Below are positions 56,413-64,000 of a DNA stretch of 64,000 nucleotides, piece after piece. The DNA is taken from contig NC_077228.1 in the NCBI RefSeq assembly GCF_027887165.1, forward strand, positions 210,768,635 through 210,832,634, read 5' to 3'. A program made the position numbers and the translations under genes. The notes beneath the pieces were generated by a model that made no database searches, was not told where the DNA came from, and saw only the letters and a list, made by a program, of their open reading frames with translations. Source of the stretch: Monodelphis domestica. Lineage: Eukaryota > Chordata > Mammalia > Didelphimorphia > Didelphidae. The stretch's first letter is position 1. Each line of letters opens with the position of its first letter.

Positions 56413-57108
56413 TGTAAAGGGTGAAATGATGGTTGAGATTGAAAAAAATCTAAATTTAAGTGGTCACTAAGGGAAATCCCAAATAATAAAATACCCAAGT
56501 CAGTTGCCAAATTTTATGATGATTTAATTGACATAGCAGAGAAGATTTTAAGAAGAAGGAGGAAGGAAGGGGCTAGTACAGGGCAGGAAGATAGGAGATC
56601 TAGAAAGTAAGGTTTTGAGTGTGAAGGAGGAAAGAATCGGCCTGACCTCCAAAGAGGCTTAGCTAAATGCAGGAACCTGAAATCAGCTCCAGGACAAAAC
56701 TCACCACCCAACACTCCAAGATGTCGGAACACTTAGCACGCTGCCAGCCAGACTCGTCTCTCCAGGGAAAGAGGAGGGGTCAGGAAGTGCCGTGCCTTAT
56801 ATGGACATTTTTACATCATTTTTCTGCGTCTCATCTGTACCAATGAGGACTTAGTTTGACTTAGGACAGCCAAGAGGTCTGTCCTTTTTTTTGCACATGT
56901 CTGTTGAAAGCCATCTCCTCAGATAATTAAATCTTGAGTCTGATGCAGACCTTCAAAATCTTGTTAAACTGAGTAGGGTGAAGAATATAGAGTTTCTAAG
57001 ACCTGATTCTGTTATTCCAAGTATCTCCATTGTTAATGATCAGGAAATAGCTAAATCACATCTTCTAAAGAATGGTCTGATTAGGGTGGAATAGTTTTGA
57101 AATTCACA
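56413..57108 (-). mobile_element. solo LTR inserted in L1, perfect 4-bp duplication
   Basis: TGTAAAGGGTG ... AAATTCACA, 696 bp, flanked by TCTG (56409-56412 and 57109-57112). Removing it joins L1 GGAATCTATCTG directly to CTGAGACAAACACAGGAACT. Same family as 2898-3591 and 7415-8154. Confidence 0.92.
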
Positions 57109-57337
57109 TCTGCTGAGACAAACACAGGAACTATATGAACACAACTGCAAAACACTTTGCACACTATTTAAACTAGATCTAAATAATTGGAAAAAACATT
57201 AATTGCTCATGGTTAGGCGGCGCTAACATAATAAAAATGACAATCTTACTCAACCTTATTTACTTATTTAGTGCCATCCCCATCAAACTACCAAAAAACT
57301 TTTTTAATTAATTAGAAAAAAACATAACAAAGTTCAT

Positions 57338-57775
57338 TTGGAAGAACAAAAGATCAAGGATATCCAAGGAAATAATGAAAATAATGTAAAGGAAGGTGGC
57401 CTAGCAGTACCAGATATCAAACTATACTATAAAGCGGTGGTCATCAAAACAATATGGTACTGGCTAAGAGATAGAAAGGAGGATCCAGCCATAGCCCTGC
57501 TAGATTTGTACCCCAAAGAGATAATAAGGAAAAATACTTGCACAAGAATAGCTGCGCTCTTTGTGGTGGCAAAAAATTGGAAAATGAGGGGCTGCCCTCC
57601 AGTTGGGGAATGGCTGAACAAATTGTGGTATATGTTGGTGATGGAATACTATTGTGCTCAAAGGAATAATGAACTGGAGGAATTCCATGTGAACTGCAAT
57701 GACCTTCAGGAATTGATGCAGAGTGAAAGGAACAGAACCAGGAGAACATTGTACACAGAGACTGATACACCGTGA
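57338..57775 (+). pseudogene. L1 ORF2 C-terminal remnant
   Basis: 145 open codons, the longest stretch of the L1 still readable. It contains [20 protein letters not shown], then AKNWKMR and [18 protein letters not shown], the marsupial counterpart of the L1 ORF2 C-terminal region. This is the 3' end of a fossil polymerase frame, not a host gene. Confidence 0.88.
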
Positions 57776-58513
57776 TACAATTGAATGTAATGGACATCTC
57801 TTATAGTAACAATGCAATCATCCAGAACAATTCGGAGGGATTTATGAGAAAGAACACTATCCACATCCAAAGAAAGAACTGTGGGAGTAGAAACAGAAGA
57901 AAAAGAACTGCTTGATCACAAGGGTCGATGGGGATATGATTGGGGATATAGACTCTAAATGATCACCCTAATGCAAACATCAACAATATGGAAATAAGTT
58001 TGATCAAAGACACATGTAAAACCCAGTGGGATTGAGCTTTGACCACGGGAGGGGGTGGATGCAGTGGAGGGAAAAAACATGACTCTTGTAACCAAGGAAA
58101 AATATTTTAAATTGACTAATTAAGTAAAATTAAAAAAAAAAAAGAAATGTAACTGCAGAAAATCTTAGACTCATAATTTTTTTCTAAAATAGCAAATGCT
58201 CATAAAAATTTAGTATATCTCTGAAGCAAATTCTAACAAGCAAAAAAAAAAGCCAGCAACTGTGCACACAGTTTTTAATCTAAATGTATATATATTTTTT
58301 TAATCAATTTTTTTGCCATGGATCAAACCCTGGGTAACTTCAGAAATCCCTTTTGCCTGACAATTTGTTCTAGAATGGACTCTTATCTGACATGACAAGT
58401 TCACATGTACTAAGGCAGTTTTTAAAACTCAGTTCTTCCTGATTCCCAGTCCTATATAATATCCACTACATCATCTATCACCATCAGATCACTGAATTAT
58501 TTAAAGTAAAGTT

Positions 58514-58712
58514 TGGGGCAGCTAGGTGGGTCAGTGGATAGAGCCAAGCCTGGAGATGGAAGGTCCTGGGTTTAACTCTGACCTCAGACACTTCCTAGCT
58601 GTGTGACCCTGGGCAAGTCACTTAACCCCTATTGCCTACCCCTTACTGCTCTTCTGCTTTGGAGCCAATACTTAGTATTGATTCTAAGGTAGAAGGTAAG
58701 GGTTTAAAAATA
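58514..58712 (+). repeat. MAR1-type SINE
   Basis: GGGGCAGCTAGGTGGGTCAG head to AGAAGGTAAGGGTTTAAAAA tail. Confidence 0.94.
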
Positions 58713-59024
58713 ATAAATAAAAAATAAAATTCAAACTCTGCTGTCAAGGCTCTGTACCATTTGGTGCCACCAACCTCTCTTCTCTCACATGAATTCCCCA
58801 AGTCCTCCAGTCATATTCAACCATTTTCTGCTCCCTGAAAATAGTTGGGTAATTGGGGAAGGAAATGGAATCCATTACAGTGTAGTCAGCATCACAGGGT
58901 ACATGACTGTTGTTCTATGTGCTTACTATAGTGAGAAGAAAAGCCTTTTCAGTGACTCCAGAGCTGAAATTGAGGGTGCATACAAAAGGCCAGCCAAATT
59001 GTTCTTCCCTGCAGCTTGGCAGCC

Positions 59025-59260
59025 AGTAGATAGAGCACTGGGCTGGGAATCAGAAAGACTCAGCTTCCTGAGTTCTAATCTAGTTTCAGACACTTCCTAG
59101 CTGAGTGACCCTGGGCAAGTCACTTAATGCTGTTTGCCTCAAGTTTCCTCATTTATAAAACGATCTAGAGAAGGAACTAGAAAACCATTTCAGTGTTTCT
59201 GCCAAGAAAGCCCTAAATGGGTCACAAAGGGTAGGACAAGCCTCAAAAACAACTGAAAAG
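59025..59260 (+). repeat. THER/MIR-type CORE-SINE
   Basis: TAGATAGAGCACTGGGCTGG head, TGAGTGACCCTGGGCAAGTC, TTTCCTCATTTATAAAACG core and a TTTCTGCCAAGAAAGCCC 3' unit. Confidence 0.88.
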
Positions 59261-59458
59261 GGTAAGAACTCTTAGTCCAGGGGAAGAGATATAGAGTCCC
59301 AGTGGCCTTTTCTTCCCACCTGGACCCATCTATGGCTTTGAACATTGGCACTTTGGTTTCTTTTCTTTTTTTGTGTTTATTGAATGAAAATGGAATAGAC
59401 TAGTCTTTGACCTAACCCTAACCCTTTGGAAACCAAAAGGTCGGAGAAGCCATCAGAA

Positions 59459-59630
59459 GGGCCAGCTAGGTGGCTCAGTGGATAGAGCACCAGCCCTAGA
59501 GAAAGGAGATCCTGGGTTCAAATTTGACCTTAGATGCTTTCTAGCTGGGCAAGTCACTTGGCCCCCATTGTCTAGACTTTATTGTTCTACCTTGGAATTG
59601 ATTCTAAGACAGAAGGTAAGGGTTTTACAC
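59459..59630 (+). repeat. MAR1-type SINE (deleted)
   Basis: GGCCAGCTAGGTGGCTCAGT head; missing GTGTGACCCT before GGGCAAGTCAC. Confidence 0.9.
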
Positions 59631-59781
59631 AAAAGAAAGAAATGTCATTAGAAGTTTAGAAAGCAGAATCCCATACCAGAATTTGCCAGCAAGGCACTTA
59701 ATAAATATTGATCTATTGATTGAGAGCACATTTAGAAGTGAACTTGGTGGGATGAATATTTTTAGGAGTTATACTATTTTT

Positions 59782-59986
59782 TTTTAAACCCTTACCTTCC
59801 ATCTTGGAGTCAATACTGTGTATTGGCTCCAAGGCAGAAGAGTGGTAAGGGCTAGGCAATGGACAAGGGGGTCAAGTGACTTGCCCAGGGTCACACAGCT
59901 GGGAAGTGTCTGAGATCAGATTTGAACCTAGGACCTCCCATCTCTAGGCCTGGCTCTCAATCCACTGAGCTATCCAGCTGCCCCCT
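59782..59986 (-). repeat. MAR1-type SINE
   Basis: Antisense full copy with a short internal duplication (AATGGACAAGGGGGTC), ending TCCAGCTGCCCCC. Confidence 0.94.
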
Positions 59987-59996
59987 ATACTATTTT

Positions 59997-60145
59997 TTTT
60001 AACCCTTACCTATTGTCTTGGAATTGATAGTGTCTTTTCCCAAAGCAGAAGAGCTGTAAGGGCTAGGCAATTGAGGTTAAGTGACTTGCCCAGGGTCACA
60101 CAGTGAGTAAGTATCTGAGGACACATTTGAATTCAAGAACTCTTT
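59997..60145 (-). repeat. MAR1-type SINE, head missing
   Basis: TTTAACCCTTACCTATTGTC to GAATTCAAGAACTC. Confidence 0.88.
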
Positions 60146-61175
60146 TGTTAAATCCTTACTTTCCATCTTAGATTCAACACTGTGTATTGGTTCTAAGGCA
60201 GAAATGGTAAGGGCTAGGCAATGGGAGTGTAATATAATGGGGAAAAGGGGAGAATGGGAATGGATCCTCTTCCTTTTAAGACAGTGACAGAGTGAGGAGG
60301 TGATGTTGATAAACCAAGGGAGAGAAAGAGGATGGGTTTGTCTTTATCCCCTAAGCTCTCCCTGACAAACCTCCCCCCCACCCCCCACCCCCCATGGCAG
60401 CCTTAACTCTCAACTACTGGGTTCTCTGAGGATCTTGTTTGAAGAGGCTTGTGGTGATAAGCCTCTTTCTTCTGGGGAGAGAAATGCCACTTCTCTCCCC
60501 CTCAATCTCAGGCTTCCCTCTAGTAAAGGCTGGAGTCAGTCTCTGGGTCCTATTAACTGAATTTATTTGAGGGAAACAGAAAAAGGGACTGGGCAGATGA
60601 AAGAGTAGGAAATTAAGGTTCAAGAGGGGAAGAGGAAGAAGGGGTCCTTAGCTGTCTAATACCCTTCCCCCCCAAAGTCAGGCAGATCAGGTCTATGTCA
60701 AGCGGAACCCCTTGGGGTCAGGGCAAGTATCCCCAAGCTCAAGGATCAAAGAGTTTGGTGGAGATCTTCTTTATGGACAGCTTATATATCAAGTCCTGTC
60801 CACTTGTTTGTCTTCTTGGGAGGATTTTGGGGTCAGGAATCACAAGGAGAAAGATGGATGAGTTGGGGATTTAGCTGGAGCCTACTTCTCTGGTGTGTGT
60901 CCAGACAAAGTCTCTCTCCAACTGCCTGGATCAGCTCACACTCCTGCCTCTCTCTCCAAAGTTCTGTGTTCTTTTTTTGTCCATCCCCCACTGCGGTAGA
61001 ATCCTGCAGCTCTTCCAAGTTTATTTTCCTTCCAAGATCTCAAACCTTCTCTTACAGGGGTTAAGTGACTTGCCCAGGATCATACAGCTAGGAAATATCT
61101 GAGGTCAAATTTTAACCCAGGACCTCCCATCTCTAGACCTAGCTCTCAATCCACTGAGCCACCTAGCTGCCCCCA
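60146..61175 (-). repeat. MAR1-type SINE split by an 829-bp LTR
   Basis: Antisense tail part 60146-60227 (AAATCCTTACTTTCCATC to AGGCAATGGGAG) continues at 61057 (GGGGTTAAGTGACTTGCCC) to the head CACCTAGCTGCCCCC. Confidence 0.92.
60228..61056 (-). mobile_element. solo LTR, 829 bp, inserted in a SINE
   Basis: Starts TGTAATATAATGG and ends CTTCTCTTACA. On the - strand TATATAAG (about 60782-60789) and AATAAA (about 60562-60567) lie in the order expected of U3-R-U5. Flanking 4-mers GGAG and GGGG differ by one base. Contains a C-rich run (60372-60394). Confidence 0.85.
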
Positions 61176-61320
61176 GGATCATTTTATTATATTATATTTT
61201 ATTTTTAAGTATTTTTCCATGATTGCATGATTCATGTTCTTTCCTTCCCCTTTTCCCTCCCCCATCCCAGAGCCAACAAGCAATTCCACTAAGTTATACA
61301 TGTATTATTGCCAGGAGTCA
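61176..61320 (-). repeat. L1 3'-UTR fragment
   Basis: Antisense: TTTTTCCATGATTGCATGAT, CCCTCCCCCATCCCAGAGCC, AAGTTATACATGTATTATTG. Confidence 0.75.
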
Positions 61321-62165
61321 TTTTAATAAGAGTAGTCACTCTTCCTAGAGATCAAGGTATTAAAAGGAAAATGAGTCTTGGGGTTTTTTTTGGGGGGGGG
61401 AAGAGTGTGGTTTTACTTGTGTTCTTGCTATATGTTCTGGGTAAATAATGTTTTATAAAAGCTGCTATAAATGAACAACAAAAAGATTAATTGTTTATCA
61501 ATGATATCAAAGAGTTAAATAATGCTGAGAAAGTAATCATGGATTAGTGCTATTGGGGTGAGGGGAAACAACAGAATGAGAGCTCAAGGTATTAGGTAAA
61601 CCTAATAATAATAATAATAAGGTATTAGGGAACCCTAATGCCTCCTCAAAGGTACCGCTAACACCCAAGGAAGCCACATACGCCCTGGGGACCTCACCTG
61701 CTAGGGTATGGATTTGTTGTTCAGGCATTTTTAAGACATCGCAGACTCTTCATGACTTCATTTGAAGTTTTCTTGGCAAAGATACTGGAATGGTTGGAGA
61801 AGAGGATTCATGGGTTACATAGAAGAGTTTTACTAGAAGAGCATAGTTAGAGAGATAGTGGAGACCTTCCAGGTCATCTAGTTCATCTCCCTCTTTTCAT
61901 AGTTGGAAAACATAGTTGGAGAGAGACCCACACCTTTGGATTTAACATAATGTATATAACTCCAAATCCATCCAGCATTCTTTCTACATCATTTTATCTA
62001 AGGGTATTTAACTTCAAATTTCAGGGAAGAATTCATCTAGTATGAGAGATATTTGAGTAATGAAACTTTCCTGTAGCCCCTGAAATATCAATCAAATTAA
62101 TTGTTTCCTATATATCTTGGATATCCCCCAAGGTTATTCCCCAAACGTGACACTGGAAACAGAAA
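61320..62165. other. mostly no recognised feature
   Basis: (AAT)n at about 61605-61620 and a THER-like tail fragment at 61738-61795 (TTCATTTGAAGTTTTCTTGG); otherwise nothing recognised. Confidence 0.45.
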
Positions 62166-62169
62166 AAAT

Positions 62170-62560
62170 TGTTCAGTATATTTTGTTGTTGTTTAGTCAT
62201 TTTTCAATTATGTCCAATTAAAAAAATTTTTTTGTTCCAATTTTTAAAAATATTTTTCAGTTATACGTAGAAACAATTTTGGACAAAAATTTTTTTTTTA
62301 CATTCTAGAATTCAGATTTTCTTCCTCCTCACACTACCATGTCTGACTCTTTATGACCTCATTTGGAATTTTTTTGGCAGAGATCCTCGGCAGTTTTACA
62401 TTTCCTTCTCCAGCTTATTTTATAGATGAGGAAACTGAGGCCATCAGGGTTAAATGACTTGTCCAGGGTCACACAACTAGTAAATTGGCCAAAGCCAAAT
62501 TTGAATTCAGAATGATTTTGGCTCAAGATCAGATGCCATCTTCTATGCCAACTAATTCCC
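62170..62560 (-). repeat. THER/MIR-type CORE-SINE, interrupted
   Basis: 3' end TGTTGTTGTTTAGTCATTTT (about 62182), interrupted by about 120 bp of T-rich sequence, then GTCTGACTCTTTATGACCTC, TTATAGATGAGGAAACTGAG and CACACAACTAGTAAATTGG. Confidence 0.8.
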
Positions 62561-62569
62561 CTCTATTTT

Positions 62570-62613
62570 ATATATATATATATATATATAGTTATAGTTA
62601 TAGTTATAGTTAT
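62570..62613. repeat. (TA)n followed by (TTATAG)n
   Basis: About 11 TA units, then three to four AGTTAT units. Confidence 0.95.
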
Positions 62614-62614
62614 A

Positions 62615-63065
62615 TAGGTATTTAACTTAGCATGATTTAATTGACATCTTTCCATATTAGACCCACTAATTTTCCCATTATTCCAAACAACTGTATAAGA
62701 GTAACTTTGAAGGGGACTGCTTTAGAAATCATTGTACCCAAACTGCTCATCTTATTTAAATATAAGGAAAGTATGATTCTCATTCCAAAAATCCCACCAT
62801 ATTAGTGCATGTAGCTCTGTGCAGCTCTTCCATCTAATATTGTCTCATATCTCTGTCCTGTCTTTCTTAATCAGCTGCAAGCATCTCAATAGCAAGGATA
62901 AACAGGCACATCCTGCCTAATATCATTAATTGGTTCCCGGAAAACATGACTGTAGGTGAAACAGAATTATAGGGAGCAATCCGTTTCATAGGTTATGAAC
63001 GAGCAGTTAGCCAAATGATATTAAAGAAGAGCTTTTGTGAATTCATGGTAGGGCTTGCATATTAG
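62615..63065. other. no recognised feature
   Basis: AT-rich sequence, nothing recognised. Confidence 0.45.
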
Positions 63066-63069
63066 GTCT

Positions 63070-63330
63070 TCATCATGCTCTTGTTGTTGATCAGTATTTT
63101 AGTCATGTCTGACTCTCTGTGACTCCATTTGGGAGTTTCTTGGCAAAGATACTGGTGTAGTTTGTCATTTTTCTTCTCCAGCTCATTTGACAGATGAGGA
63201 AATGGAGACCAACAGGATTAAGTGACTTGGCTAGGGTCACAAAACTAGAATGTGTCTGAGGTTGGATTTGAACTCAAGTCTTCCTGACTCCAGGCCAGGC
63301 ACTCTACTGCGCTACCTAGCTGCTGTCTTA
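63070..63330 (-). repeat. THER/MIR-type CORE-SINE
   Basis: Antisense full-length copy: GTCATGTCTGACTCTCTGTG, GTTTCTTGGCAAAGATACTG, TGACAGATGAGGAAATGGAG, CACTCTACTGCGCTACCTAG. Confidence 0.92.
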
Positions 63331-63334
63331 ATAG

Positions 63335-64000
63335 AACTAAATCACCATGCTAATTAGAAACAATGGGGAGATTTATACAGGCAACTCCTATGCAATTTAT
63401 CTTGGAGAGTTGCTTGAAGAACTGAGAGTTTAAGTGACTTGAGATCATAAAACTAGTTTGTATCAGATATAGGAATTGACTGAATCATATCTTCCTGAAT
63501 CCAGGGCCAGTCTTCTAGCTAAGAAGTTATGTTGGCTTCAATACAGAAGGGATCAGATTTCCTACAGCTCTTTCCATTTCAGATATTCTGTCTTGGCTTT
63601 ATAAACTACTGAAATGCCTCCAGTTTCTTCATAAATAGTAACTAAAGAAATCAAATCAATAAATATTACAATAGAATTATACATGTCAGAAGAGATGGAA
63701 ATTCCCAGGTCCCGCCCCCCCCCAAAAATTCAGAATTGCTCCCAAAAATGAGTGAGCTTTGAAGGCATATAGTAAGGAAATATATGATGTTTGGCATGGT
63801 GCAGACAACAGAGAAAATCTTCCAACACCATACTTCTTGGGTTAAAATACTCCTTTGCTCTCCCTTCCCCAATTTTGGCAGCAGGACAAAGTTGATCTGG
63901 CTTCCAAGGATGTGCTAAGACGATGAGTATTTTTAGGCACTAGTATAGGTAATTATTTTGCTTGTAGTTCAAAGCTGTGTTTCTTTTCTTGCCATTTTAT
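63335..64000. other. no recognised feature
   Basis: A poly-C run of about 9 is at 63713-63721. No gene or repeat recognised to the end of the window, apart from a weak MIR-like stretch at about 63420-63520. Confidence 0.4.

Larger units (their letters stand above)
52647..58142 (+). mobile_element. long L1 retrotransposon with 17-bp TSD, internally deleted and multiply interrupted
   Basis: Flanked by AGAAATGTAACTGCAGA at 52630-52646 and 58143-58159, with an A tail before the right copy. Order: 5' UTR (52647-53209); ORF1 remnant 53210-53753 (Lys-rich N-terminus, then a coiled-coil-like segment) broken by stops; a jump into the ORF2 endonuclease C-terminal part near 53785 (TKIDHVPGHKN); a foreign insert at about 53875-54455; ORF2 linker and reverse-transcriptase remnants to about 55870 (NLWDAAKAVLRGKFI); an LTR at 55880-56137; the RT active-site region FADD at about 56190; an LTR at 56413-57108; the ORF2 C-terminus 57338-57775 ([18 protein letters not shown]); 3' UTR. 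ORF1's C-terminal half and most of the endonuclease are deleted. Not capable of movement. Confidence 0.93.

Noticed and set aside
57338-57775. 145-codon open frame as a host gene
   Set aside because: It is the C-terminal part of L1 ORF2, repeated at 37.5 and 47.7 kb in the window.

Overview
This window is marsupial nuclear DNA. It is AT-rich, carries long introns, and is filled with the tRNA-derived MAR1-type SINE found across marsupials, together with MIR/THER-type CORE-SINEs, marsupial L1 copies and several families of endogenous-retrovirus LTRs. The species cannot be fixed from the sequence alone.

Two host loci can be supported. (1) The + strand carries ST6GALNAC2 (alpha-2,6-sialyltransferase acting on GalNAc of O-glycans), in eight coding exons between 15173 and 25952. 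All exons have consensus splice sites and matching phases, and the frame is intact from the stem region to the stop codon. The first exon (cytoplasmic tail and signal anchor, about 44 residues by comparison with the human protein) was not found and probably lies left of the recognised exons or outside the window. (2) On the - strand, three copies of a box C/D snoRNA with the SNORD1 guide (Gm in the conserved 28S element GGGATAAC) lie at about 31.8, 32.3 and 33.6 kb. A small CpG island at about 34.8-35.3 kb, with a ZNF143/THAP11-type ACTACA..TCCCA element, lies upstream of them. Three SNORD1 copies tail-to-tail with ST6GALNAC2 match the human arrangement of SNHG16 (host of SNORD1A/B/C) and ST6GALNAC2, so this segment is annotated as the SNHG16 host locus.

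Layout: 0-15 kb, repeats only (a CT-rich microsatellite at the left end, LTRs, SINEs, antisense L1 fragments); 15.2-26.6 kb, ST6GALNAC2, with a puzzling 287-codon Pro/Ser/Thr-rich open frame in its fifth intron; 27-29.4 kb, two LTR-like units; 29.4-35.3 kb, SNHG16-like locus; 35.3-52.6 kb, repeats, including a solo LTR inserted in a SINE, a hAT-type MITE and a pair of antisense nested L1s; 52.65-58.14 kb, one long L1 bounded by a perfect 17-bp target-site duplication and itself hit by two LTRs and one unidentified insert; 58.2-64 kb, more SINEs, and an 829-bp LTR inserted in a SINE. No protein-coding exon was recognised right of 26 kb; the expected human-order neighbours (PRCD, CYGB on the right, ST6GALNAC1 on the left) were not seen.

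The two host loci are linked by conserved synteny rather than by a shared pathway: one encodes a Golgi glycosyltransferase, the other is a non-coding host that delivers rRNA-methylation guides from its introns.
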